Source: a bacterium (GTDB lineage: Bacteria > Actinomycetota > Acidimicrobiia > Acidimicrobiales > Ilumatobacteraceae). From it: a stretch of DNA of 7,026 nucleotides. Under the pieces are notes generated by a model. That model made no database searches. It had not been told where the DNA came from and saw only the letters and a list, made by a program, of their open reading frames with translations. Shown here piece by piece: positions 1 through 5,879 of the stretch. The stretch is from assembly GCA_029978815.1 (NCBI GenBank), contig JAPOIQ010000055.1:1-7026 (forward strand). Direction: 5' to 3'. Made by a program: the position numbers and the translations under genes. Position 1 is the first letter of the stretch, and each line of letters begins with the position of its first letter.

Positions 1-1499
1 AGGTAGCGGTGCTAGCGCCGACCACCTTGCTTGCGACTCAGCACGGCACGACGTTCAGCGATCGTTTCGCTGGATTCCCTGTGCGGGTCGAGGTGCTTTC
101 ACGTTTCCTCACCGATAAACAAGCCGCCTCGGTGATCGAAGGTCTTGCATCGGGAGAAATTGACTGCGTGATTGGCACACACCGACTGCTGTCCGCTCAC
201 GTCTCATTCAAGGATCTTGGCCTCCTTGTGATCGACGAGGAGCAACGCTTCGGCGTTCAACACAAGGAACTCATTAAGTCTCTTGCAACCGATGTCGATG
301 TCTTAACAATGAGTGCGACGCCAATTCCTCGCACCCTCGAAATGTCGCTTGTCGGGATTCGTGACCTTTCACTCCTCCAGACACCACCCGCAGATCGTCA
401 GCCGATCCTCACTCACGTCGGCGAATACGACGAACGTGTCGCAGTCGAGGCAATCCGACGAGAGCTCCTGCGAGAAGGACAGGTGTTTTGGGTCCACAAC
501 CGCGTCAAGTCGATTGAGCAATCGGCAGCGCGCTTGCGAGAACTTGTCCCAGAAGCCCGAATCGCAATCGCACACGGACGAATGGATGAGGCAAGTCTTG
601 AACAAGTCGTGATCGACTTCTGGGAAGGCAGATACGACGTACTCGTCTGCACGACCATCATCGAATCGGGAATCGACATGCCTACGGTGAACACCCTCGT
701 CGTCGAGCGTTCAGATCTCCTTGGCCTCGGACAGCTGCATCAATTGCGAGGCAGAGTCGGCCGCAGCGGACAGCGAGCCTATGCGTATCTGTTTCACCCG
801 CAAGATCGCACGCTGTCAGAGGAAGCGTATGAACGCCTTCGAACAATCGGTGAGTCAACAGAGCTCGGGTCTGGCTTTCGGATTGCAATGCGCGACCTCG
901 AGATTCGAGGGGCCGGGAACTTACTCGGAGCAGCACAATCAGGGCATATCGCAGCTGTGGGCTATGACCTCTACTGCCAGATGGTGACAGAAGCCGTTGC
1001 TGAGATGAAGGGCGAGGCCCCTGAACCCGTCATCGAACTCAATCTCGATGTTCCCGCAGACGCCTTCTTGCCGTCTGATTACATCAGCCGAGAGGACCTC
1101 CGGCTGGAGGCCTACCGCCGAATTGCCGCTGCCTCAACATTCTCAGAGGTCGACGACATCGCATCCGAGTGGATCGACCGCTACGGGGCAATTCCTGAAC
1201 CTGCTGCAGCCTTACTCATCGTTGCTCGTTTGCGCATTGAATGTATGCGACTCGGTATCACCGATCTCAGCGTGACCGGCAGCCAATCGGCAGGCCGAAC
1301 CGCCAAGCTTTCCCCTCTCGACCTCAAAGCGAGCGAGTCAATGCGTTTGCGGCGGCTCAGTCGTCAAGCAATGCACAAAGAATCACAACGGCAGCTCGTC
1401 GTTCCGGTTCCTCGAGGATCGATGCCGTCGGAGTTCCTTCTCGGGTTGTTGGGCGAGCTGATCCCTGATCCGGCACGCACCGAAGTGCCGGCTTCCTAG
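1..1499 (+). CDS. mfd: Transcription-repair coupling factor Mfd, C-terminal part (5' end outside window)
   Basis: This is the last 498 codons of Mfd, the RecG-like SF2 translocase that pushes stalled RNA polymerase off DNA and recruits UvrA for transcription-coupled repair. The frame is open to the left edge (first full codon at 3), so the GTG at 9 is not a real start; whole Mfd is usually about 1,150 residues. Counting from the codon at 9, I see motif Ia (APTTLLATQH, 3-12), IGTHRLL (55-61), the Walker B box DEEQ (76-79), the SAT box in TMSATPIPRT (100-109), AIAHGRM (186-192), and motifs V-VI running from CTTIIESGIDMP to QLRGRVGRSGQ (about 214-255). The RMRDLEIRGAGNLLG-like stretch (about 291-307) fits the TRG translocation motif. 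The C-terminal D7 domain follows (about 345-496). No frameshift or missing motif is visible. The gene converges on the small membrane-protein gene, with 10 bases between the stop codons. Confidence 0.97.
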   Translation, partial: VAVLAPTTLLATQHGTTFSDRFAGFPVRVEVLSRFLTDKQAASVIEGLASGEIDCVIGTHRLLSAHVSFKDLGLLVIDEEQRFGVQHKELIKSLATDVDVLTMSATPIPRTLEMSLVGIRDLSLLQTPPADRQPILTHVGEYDERVAVEAIRRELLREGQVFWVHNRVKSIEQSAARLRELVPEARIAIAHGRMDEASLEQVVIDFWEGRYDVLVCTTIIESGIDMPTVNTLVVERSDLLGLGQLHQLRGRVGRSGQRAYAYLFHPQDRTLSEEAYERLRTIGESTELGSGFRIAMRDLEIRGAGNLLGAAQSGHIAAVGYDLYCQMVTEAVAEMKGEAPEPVIELNLDVPADAFLPSDYISREDLRLEAYRRIAAASTFSEVDDIASEWIDRYGAIPEPAAALLIVARLRIECMRLGITDLSVTGSQSAGRTAKLSPLDLKASESMRLRRLSRQAMHKESQRQLVVPVPRGSMPSEFLLGLLGELIPDPARTEVPAS

Positions 1500-1502
1500 C
1501 CG
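1470..1502. terminator. Two overlapping inverted repeats at the mfd 3' end, possible weak bidirectional terminator
   Basis: A perfect 7-bp stem, CCGGCAC (1470-1476) with GTGCCGG (1485-1491), has an 8-base loop and lies in the last codons of mfd. A second stem, CGGCT (1489-1493) with AGCCG (1498-1502), has a 4-base loop and spans the mfd stop codon. They share bases 1489-1491, so only one can form at a time. Neither is followed by a T-run on either strand, so a classical intrinsic terminator is not shown. The position between convergent genes suits termination, and actinobacterial terminators often lack a U-tract. The assignment rests on position and symmetry only. Confidence 0.3.
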
Positions 1503-1509
1503 AATAGCG

Positions 1510-1875
1510 TCAGTGTCCGAGATAAAGGTTTCGGATACCGAGACCCATAATGAAGAGGCTCCCAATGCCATAGAGCATGTATTGACGGTCTCTGATGAAT
1601 GGGCTTGATCGATAACTGTAGAGAATGCCGATCGCAACAATCGCTGAGAACCCGTACAAGGCGTGCATGTCATCGAGCACAATCCCTGGCTGGCTCGCCA
1701 AGCTCGCCCCGATGACTGCCTGGATGATCACCGCGATCTGCGCCGGTATCACCGGCCACCACATCCAACGTGTGCGAGCGACCGGCCAGCGCTGGGCGGC
1801 GGCGAACCAGATTCCGAGAAGGGCATTGTAAATAATGACAATCCAGGCAAAGGTCTGGTGAAGTTCTCTCAACAC
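1510..1875 (-). CDS. Small four-helix membrane protein, unknown function
   Basis: This encodes 121 residues with four predicted transmembrane helices, at about 8-28, 40-60, 70-88 and 99-117. I do not recognise a named family. Arginines cluster in the 1-2 loop (R29, R34, R36) and the 3-4 loop (R89, R95, R97). By the positive-inside rule these loops are cytoplasmic and both termini lie outside. That places H6, the acidic pair D68-D69, H71 (in LDDMHALYGF) and H121 on the same outer face. The start is GTG at 1875, seven bases after the lipoprotein stop, with no clear Shine-Dalgarno, so translation is probably coupled. A TTG immediately follows as codon 2 and would change little. It is the last gene of the minus-strand block and converges on mfd. 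A metal or haem site is possible but unproven. Confidence 0.8.
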   Translation of the reverse strand: MLRELHQTFAWIVIIYNALLGIWFAAAQRWPVARTRWMWWPVIPAQIAVIIQAVIGASLASQPGIVLDDMHALYGFSAIVAIGILYSYRSSPFIRDRQYMLYGIGSLFIMGLGIRNLYLGH

Positions 1876-1882
1876 TTCAACG

Positions 1883-2665
1883 TCACCCGAGACATCCTGA
1901 GCCCGAAGAAATCACCAGCACGACATCATCAACGTCGGTGCCCGACAAAAGCCCCGAGATCGGGAACGGTTCGCGTTCATAAAAAAATGAAGGCGGAATA
2001 TCAAGATCTCCATCACCCTCTTGGAGTTGCACATCGATTCGTTCGAGTAGCGAGCCAACGGAGTCCGTAATCGTCACCCCATCGCTCGTTCGCAACCCCG
2101 TCGGTTCTTCACCGAACTTGTCGACAACTCCGTAGGTGTATGACATGAAATGCGCACGCCCATCGGCGCTTGATGATTGGTCACCGAACATCAACGAGAG
2201 AACGCCCCACTTCACCCGTCGTACAGCGGTTCCTGGGCAAGAGAACTCGTCTGGACCAACCCAATCGGAGTCATCGGTTGGTGAACCGAGAATTGACGAC
2301 ACATAACTCACGACCGCATCAGGTTCTGTTCCGAATAAGGCCTCACCGAGCCCATCAGATTTCAAGATGAGTTCATCAACGCCTAATGGAGCAGGGATAG
2401 TTGTCGACGACGTTGACGTCGTTGGGGCCACTGTTGTCTCAACAGCATCAACTTCGACAGCCGGGGGCGACCCCTCTGTTGGCGAAGATTCGTCAACAAT
2501 TGCGGGCAGGTCAGCGTCATCTCCGGAAGGTGCCAAAACCGATTCGTCAACGGCCTCATTTTGCGGTGTGAGGTACGCGCAGCCGGTAATGAGCATCGCT
2601 ATCGCGACTGCACCTGCGAATCGTCCCGGCCGTAATTGCACCTCTGTAGTGTGCCATCGGCTCAA
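1883..2665 (-). CDS. Secreted lipoprotein with Thr/Ser-rich linker, unknown function
   Basis: This encodes 260 residues from the TTG at 2665. A lipoprotein signal peptide is clear: basic n-region (LRPGRF), hydrophobic core (AGAVAIAMLI) and lipobox ITGC, with C29 as the lipidated residue. A GTG at 2641 (V9) would give a more compact 21-residue prepeptide and is a plausible alternative; neither start has a good Shine-Dalgarno. After the cysteine comes a disordered, acidic, Ser/Thr/Pro/Val-rich linker (about 30-93, including TTVAPTTSTSSTT) that would hold the C-terminal domain off the membrane. That domain (about 95-260) starts GVDELILKSDGLGEALFG, contains RRVKWGVLSLMF, and has only two cysteines, C143 and C258, which could form a disulfide outside the cell. 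It resembles uncharacterised acidimicrobial lipoproteins; no enzymatic motif is visible. It lies 18 bases after the phosphatase and 7 before the four-helix protein. Confidence 0.87.
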   Translation of the reverse strand: MSRWHTTEVQLRPGRFAGAVAIAMLITGCAYLTPQNEAVDESVLAPSGDDADLPAIVDESSPTEGSPPAVEVDAVETTVAPTTSTSSTTIPAPLGVDELILKSDGLGEALFGTEPDAVVSYVSSILGSPTDDSDWVGPDEFSCPGTAVRRVKWGVLSLMFGDQSSSADGRAHFMSYTYGVVDKFGEEPTGLRTSDGVTITDSVGSLLERIDVQLQEGDGDLDIPPSFFYEREPFPISGLLSGTDVDDVVLVISSGSGCLG

Positions 2666-2683
2666 CGCACTATGTCGTCACGA

Positions 2684-3244
2684 TCAGCGAACAATGCTCT
2701 CGGCTTCTTCGCCGCCCTCAACAAGCGTGAGTGCTCCATCGGTGACGTCTACCGTGGTAACTGAGGTATTTGCGAGGCTTCGAATGACCAGTCGATCGTC
2801 GCCGCTACACGCGCCGATCACCGCGTTGATCGCAATGAAGTGGGAGAAGACGACGGTGTCTCTGGTGATTGACGTGATGACCTTGACGAGATTGTCTCGA
2901 TATGACGCAAACTCACCGCCAAGTTCGGACCATGTTCCCTCCATCGCGCCACGAAGCCACTCAATTCGCTCGTCGGTCGAGATATTTGTCGGAGAGGGAA
3001 TTTCGCGAACCGCGTCAACAACATGTGCCTCGACCCCGCATAACTCAACGAACGGCGCTGCGGTGCTTCGACAGCGAAGCATGGGCGACGTCCACACCTC
3101 AATTTGGGCATCACCCAGTTTCAAGTGCAGAGCGTGAGCAACCGCCGACGACTGCGCGCGACCAAGTTCGTCAAGATCCGGATCAGGATCAGTTCCCCAT
3201 CCAGCAGAGGCCTGGCCGTGTCGAACGAGACGGACCGTTGCCAT
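2684..3244 (-). CDS. Histidine phosphatase family protein (phosphoglycerate mutase-like fold)
   Basis: This encodes 186 residues, normal for a minimal branch-1 histidine phosphatase. The N-terminal LVRHGQ box supplies the phospho-accepting H9 and R8. R57 in TSPMLRCRSTA fits the second phosphate-binding arginine, E81 in REIPS fits the proton donor, and H135 in VVFSHFIAIN is the second catalytic histidine (the usual SHG is SHF here). It therefore looks active on a phosphomonoester, but the substrate cannot be read from sequence; cofactor-dependent mutase activity is unlikely at this length. The RHGQAS-type N-terminus is common in actinobacterial homologues annotated only as histidine phosphatases. 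The ATG at 3244 overlaps the racemase TGA by one base, so co-translation is likely. The pairing with acyl-CoA enzymes hints at lipid metabolism, which is inference. Confidence 0.92.
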   Translation of the reverse strand: MATVRLVRHGQASAGWGTDPDPDLDELGRAQSSAVAHALHLKLGDAQIEVWTSPMLRCRSTAAPFVELCGVEAHVVDAVREIPSPTNISTDERIEWLRGAMEGTWSELGGEFASYRDNLVKVITSITRDTVVFSHFIAINAVIGACSGDDRLVIRSLANTSVTTVDVTDGALTLVEGGEEAESIVR

Positions 3245-3246
3245 CA
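3242..3246 (-). promoter_or_regulatory. TGATG stop/start overlap coupling racemase to phosphatase
   Basis: On the minus strand the racemase stop TGA (3246-3244) and the phosphatase start ATG (3244-3242) share one A. No Shine-Dalgarno is visible just upstream, so the phosphatase is probably translated by ribosomes finishing the racemase. This fixes the phosphatase start. Confidence 0.75.
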
Positions 3247-4398
3247 GGCTTGTGCCGCAGCGCCACCCGAAACGGCGGCGTCAACACGCTCGGCATCTAA
3301 CCCCCAACTCAGCAACACTTCCTTTGTGTGCTCACCAGGACGTGCCGCCGGAGTCGGCGTCGCAGGCACCGTTCTTGAGAACCGAGGGGCAGGAGATGCT
3401 TGCATCAAACCATCGACTTCACAGAACGTTCCCCTTGACACGTTGTGCGGATGCTGTGCGGCTTCTGGCATCGTCAACACAGGCGCAAAACAGATGTCGG
3501 TGTGCTCCATGATCTCGCACCACTCGTCTCGCGTTTTTGTGAGGAAGAGAGCGGTCAACCGTGACTTCAACTCTGGCCACTTGCTCTTATCCATCTGGCG
3601 TTGGAAGTCAGGGTCATCGGTCAGGCCAGTGTGCTCGAGCAGCAGCGCGTAAAACTGCGGTTCGATCGATCCGAGCGAGATCCACTTTCCATCTGAGCAC
3701 TCGTAGGTGTCGTAGAAATGTGCACCAGTGTCGAGCAAGTTCGTTCCAGGGTTCTCTGTGTCAAATGCGCCCATTGAGGCCATTCCCCAGAACATCGACA
3801 TGAGAGAGGCCGTTCCATCGACCATTGCGGTGTCAATGACCTGGCCTTGGCCCGAGCGCTGCGCTTCCAGCAGAGCGCACACAACCCCGTAGGCAAGGAA
3901 CATCCCACCGCCACCAAAGTCACCAACGAGGTTGAGAGGTGGCACAGGTCCCGATCCACCGCGACTGATGTGGGCAAGTGCCCCGCCGAGTGCGATGTAG
4001 TTGATGTCATGACCCGCGGCCTGCGAATACGGGCCGGTTTGCCCCCATCCCGTCATTCGCCCAAAGACAAGTTTTGGATTGCGCTCAAGGCACACGTCTG
4101 GCCCAACTCCGAGGCGCTCCATGACCCCCGGTCGAAACCCTTCGATGAGAGCATCTGCCGACTCGACGAGATCAAGAAGAATTGCGACACCCTCAGGGTC
4201 TTTTAGGTCGAGAGCAATATTTTTTCTGCTTCGTTGAAGGACATCGCGAACCGGTCCGCTTGAACCCGGCTTGACAGCTTGTGCACGGTCGACACGAATG
4301 ACCTCAGCACCCATGTCTGCCAGCATCATGGCTGCAAATGGTCCCGGCCCAATTCCGGCGATTTCGAGAATTCGGTACCCGCTGAGTGGTCCTGACAT
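3244..4398 (-). CDS. Alpha-methylacyl-CoA racemase, CaiB/BaiF (family III CoA-transferase) superfamily
   Basis: This encodes 384 residues, slightly longer than the roughly 360 of Mycobacterium tuberculosis MCR. It fits alpha-methylacyl-CoA racemase, which interconverts 2R- and 2S-methylacyl-CoA thioesters so that branched chains can enter beta-oxidation. The N-terminal [30 protein letters not shown] and [10 protein letters not shown] blocks bind CoA in this superfamily. The residues expected from MCR (His126, Asp156, Glu241) appear as H130 in [12 protein letters not shown]160 in [10 protein letters not shown] and E246 in [10 protein letters not shown]. Their presence argues for a racemase rather than a formyl- or carnitine-CoA transferase, which use an aspartate nucleophile in a different context. 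The C-terminus carries [16 protein letters not shown]. It sits 12 bases after the hydrolase gene, with a strong Shine-Dalgarno, and overlaps the phosphatase by one base. No other beta-oxidation gene is visible in the window. Confidence 0.94.
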   Translation of the reverse strand: MSGPLSGYRILEIAGIGPGPFAAMMLADMGAEVIRVDRAQAVKPGSSGPVRDVLQRSRKNIALDLKDPEGVAILLDLVESADALIEGFRPGVMERLGVGPDVCLERNPKLVFGRMTGWGQTGPYSQAAGHDINYIALGGALAHISRGGSGPVPPLNLVGDFGGGGMFLAYGVVCALLEAQRSGQGQVIDTAMVDGTASLMSMFWGMASMGAFDTENPGTNLLDTGAHFYDTYECSDGKWISLGSIEPQFYALLLEHTGLTDDPDFQRQMDKSKWPELKSRLTALFLTKTRDEWCEIMEHTDICFAPVLTMPEAAQHPHNVSRGTFCEVDGLMQASPAPRFSRTVPATPTPAARPGEHTKEVLLSWGLDAERVDAAVSGGAAAQA

Positions 4399-4406
4399 CG
4401 TTGCTG

Positions 4407-4412
4407 CTCCTT
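4407..4412 (-). promoter_or_regulatory. Ribosome binding site of the racemase gene
   Basis: AAGGAG lies eight bases before the racemase ATG at 4398 and overlaps the hydrolase stop codon, read as TAAGGAG on the minus strand. It is the only strong Shine-Dalgarno I see in the window. It fixes the racemase start and suggests that the racemase is translated more independently than its neighbours. Confidence 0.8.
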
Positions 4413-5310
4413 AGTTGATTGGTGGTGGTGTTGATGCGGAATCGCCGAATTCGACGATCGCGCTTGCAATAGTTGGCCAGAGTGGTTGCGGAATGTCGTG
4501 CCCCATGTCGTCGAGTATCAGAAGTTGCGCTCCGGGCACGGCCGCCGCTGTTGCCTCGCCCCCCGATGGGTGAATCAATGTGTCGTCATTTCCGTGAATG
4601 ACAAGCATCGGTACGTTGACCGACCGCAAGGCCTCCGTTCGGTCACCCGACGCCATGATCGCTGCATACTGACGCGTGGGGCCCTCAGGGTAAAACATTC
4701 GGTCGTAACTTGCTGCAGCCTTTTCGCGAGCTCGCTGCGGATCGAAATATCGCTTCGACGCCCAGATTGCCGCACCGGTTGACGCATCGATGTACTCGTC
4801 TCGATTCGATGGTGGAGGCGTGAGTAAACGCTCCAACGCTTCGGGGGTCGGGTGCCCGACGTCACGTGCACCGGTGGTACTCATCACCGAGACCACAGAA
4901 CGCATTCGTTCTGGCCGATCGATCGCCATGGTCTGAACGATCATGCCACCCATCGACATTCCAACAACATCGACGATGTCGCATCCAAGCGCATCAACAA
5001 GCCCGAGTCCGTCGGCGGCCATGTCTGACAGGGTGTACGGCGGATCGATCGGTTCGCCGCCGAAGAACGCTGCGTCACGAGCAGCCTTCATGTCGACCAG
5101 TTGCCCATCGAGATGGGTCGACAGCCCGACATCACGATTGTCAAAACGGATGACATGGCGGCCCCGCGAGGCCAGTTCACGGCAGAAACCCTCATCCCAG
5201 CCAAGAAGCTGTGAGGTAAATCCCGAGACGAGAAGCACCGTTGGATTGTCACGTGTTCCAAACTCTTCATATTCGATGTCAATGCCGGTTGGAAGAGACA
5301 CGCGTGCCAT
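4411..5310 (-). CDS. Alpha/beta-fold hydrolase
   Basis: This encodes 299 residues, the usual size for an alpha/beta hydrolase. The oxyanion region is VLLVSGFTSQLLGWD (25-39), followed by HVIRFDNRDVGLS (52-64). The nucleophile elbow GMSMGG places S119, the acid is D243 in HGNDDTLIHP, and the base is H271 in DDMGHD, so the triad is complete. The FDNRD-GLS block and ordering resemble the methylesterase-type branch (for example aclacinomycin methylesterase RdmC), whose members hydrolyse esters; the true substrate is unknown. The start ATG at 5310 gives a typical N-terminus (LPTGIDIEYEEFG), though no good Shine-Dalgarno precedes it. No signal peptide or membrane segment is visible, so it should be cytoplasmic. 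It is followed after 12 bases by the methylacyl-CoA racemase, which suggests a shared acyl substrate. That pathway link is inference. Confidence 0.93.
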   Translation of the reverse strand: MARVSLPTGIDIEYEEFGTRDNPTVLLVSGFTSQLLGWDEGFCRELASRGRHVIRFDNRDVGLSTHLDGQLVDMKAARDAAFFGGEPIDPPYTLSDMAADGLGLVDALGCDIVDVVGMSMGGMIVQTMAIDRPERMRSVVSVMSTTGARDVGHPTPEALERLLTPPPSNRDEYIDASTGAAIWASKRYFDPQRAREKAAASYDRMFYPEGPTRQYAAIMASGDRTEALRSVNVPMLVIHGNDDTLIHPSGGEATAAAVPGAQLLILDDMGHDIPQPLWPTIASAIVEFGDSASTPPPIN

Positions 5311-5325
5311 CAGCCGAGTGTGCCA

Positions 5326-5352
5326 CCCGACCTAGTTGTAGACGAAGTCGGG
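5326..5352. other. Inverted repeat in the gap between the PH-domain and hydrolase genes
   Basis: CCCGAC (5326-5331) and GTCGGG (5347-5352) form a perfect 6-bp stem with a 15-base loop, directly after the PH-domain gene's stop codon. There is no T-run. It could reduce read-through into the hydrolase gene or protect an RNA end, or be chance. It is the only structure I see in this 43-base gap, which has no convincing -10 element for a separate hydrolase promoter. Confidence 0.25.
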
Positions 5353-5353
5353 A

Positions 5354-5845
5354 CTACTGGTCTCGCAGGCCGTCAATCGCCGCGTGAATCGAATTTTGCA
5401 CTCTGTCAGGATTTCGAACATCGGTGAATGTTTGTTGGCCGCGCTCTCCACCTGACTCGATGAGAAGATCGCCTGCGCCGATGAGTCGTTCAAAAAGCGA
5501 CTGGTTGAACAGAACGTTGTTGACCCGCCCCAACGGGATTTCGATTCCCTGACGAGAAATGATTCCGCTTCGAAAAATGACGCGATCGGTCGTCACAACG
5601 AAATACGTCGTCACCCATGAGAGCCAGCGCATCATCAGACGAAGGGTGGTGATGACCACAAGTCCAATCGAGATCCATCGCAGCATTCCTGCGATCGCCC
5701 CCTCGCCGGCCAGCACTGCTATGACGGTCACCAGGACGAAACTCAACACCACAAAAAGTGCTTCCTTGGCAAAAAACCACCAGTGTGGGTGAAGGTCCAC
5801 GATGGTTTCTTCACCCGGATTAAGAAGTTTCTGCGGATACGCCAT
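5354..5845 (-). CDS. PH-domain (bPH2, formerly DUF304) membrane protein
   Basis: This encodes 163 residues from the ATG at 5845. Order: a short N-terminal segment with LLNPGEETIVDLHPHWWFF (7-25), two transmembrane helices (about 23-46 and 52-72), then a bacterial PH-like domain (about 76-160). The domain has the family's YFVVTTDRVIFRSGIISRQG strand pair, the EIPLGRVNNV block, QSLFERLIGAGDLLIESGG and a C-terminal helix (NPDRVQNSIHAAID). Such proteins sit in the cytoplasmic membrane; their function is poorly known and no catalytic residue is expected. The frame extends to a GTG at 5878, but that start would overlap the divergent helicase gene by 10 bases and add a weak 11-residue leader. I prefer the ATG because MAYPQKLLNPGEE fits the family N-terminus and a -10-like element sits at leaderless spacing before it. 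It heads the minus-strand block, 43 bases before the hydrolase. Confidence 0.92.
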   Translation of the reverse strand: MAYPQKLLNPGEETIVDLHPHWWFFAKEALFVVLSFVLVTVIAVLAGEGAIAGMLRWISIGLVVITTLRLMMRWLSWVTTYFVVTTDRVIFRSGIISRQGIEIPLGRVNNVLFNQSLFERLIGAGDLLIESGGERGQQTFTDVRNPDRVQNSIHAAIDGLRDQ

Positions 5846-5852
5846 GGTGATG

Positions 5853-5858
5853 ACAGTA
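5853..5858 (-). promoter_or_regulatory. Predicted -10 element (TACTGT) for the PH-domain gene
   Basis: Read on the minus strand, TACTGT matches the actinobacterial TANNNT -10 pattern. It ends seven bases before the ATG at 5845, so transcription would begin at the start codon or one base before it, giving a leaderless mRNA. No Shine-Dalgarno precedes the ATG, which agrees. No TTGACA-like -35 is present at 17-19 bases spacing. Confidence 0.45.
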
Positions 5859-5862
5859 CCGT
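5857..5862 (+). promoter_or_regulatory. Predicted -10 element (TACCGT) for the helicase gene
   Basis: TACCGT matches TANNNT and covers positions -12 to -7 if transcription starts at the GTG at 5869, exactly the geometry of a leaderless actinobacterial mRNA. There is no Shine-Dalgarno before that GTG. It shares the TA at 5857-5858 with the opposing -10 element. No recognisable -35 hexamer lies upstream. Confidence 0.5.
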
Positions 5863-5867
5863 TGTGG

Positions 5868-5879
5868 CGTGGATCCACG
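5868..5879. promoter_or_regulatory. Perfect 12-bp palindrome over the helicase start codon, candidate operator
   Basis: CGTGGATCCACG is a perfect palindrome centred between 5873 and 5874. It contains the helicase GTG start and its next codons, and lies about 22-34 bases upstream of the PH-domain gene's predicted transcription start. A dimeric repressor bound here could touch both promoters. It does not match the actinobacterial LexA box (GAAC-N4-GTTC). A 12-bp palindrome is expected once or twice per 7 kb by chance, so only its position is notable. Confidence 0.3.

Noticed and set aside
1663..2070. A 135-codon plus-strand open frame antisense to the membrane protein and lipoprotein genes
   Set aside because: His/Arg/Pro-rich shadow with no domain. 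It spans two minus-strand genes that have clear membrane and lipoprotein features.
2407..2422. Perfect inverted repeat ACGACGT-TG-ACGTCGT, which looks like an operator
   Set aside because: It lies inside the Thr/Ser linker of the lipoprotein and follows from repeated ACG/TCG/TCA codons. There is no promoter context, so low-complexity coding explains it.
2367..3137. A 256-codon plus-strand open frame antisense to the lipoprotein and phosphatase genes
   Set aside because: The minus-strand genes have a lipobox and catalytic RHG/His motifs. This product is low-complexity Ser/Thr/Ala/Val, mirroring the lipoprotein linker.
3104..3652. A 182-codon plus-strand open frame antisense to the phosphatase and racemase genes
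   Set aside because: Antisense shadow of two well-supported enzymes; no motif, and composition typical of a reversed GC-rich gene.
5311..5353. Possible separate promoter for the hydrolase gene in the 43-base gap
   Set aside because: TACAAC and TAGGTC occur on the minus strand but both lack the final T of TANNNT, and spacing to the ATG is not diagnostic. Not supported as a promoter.
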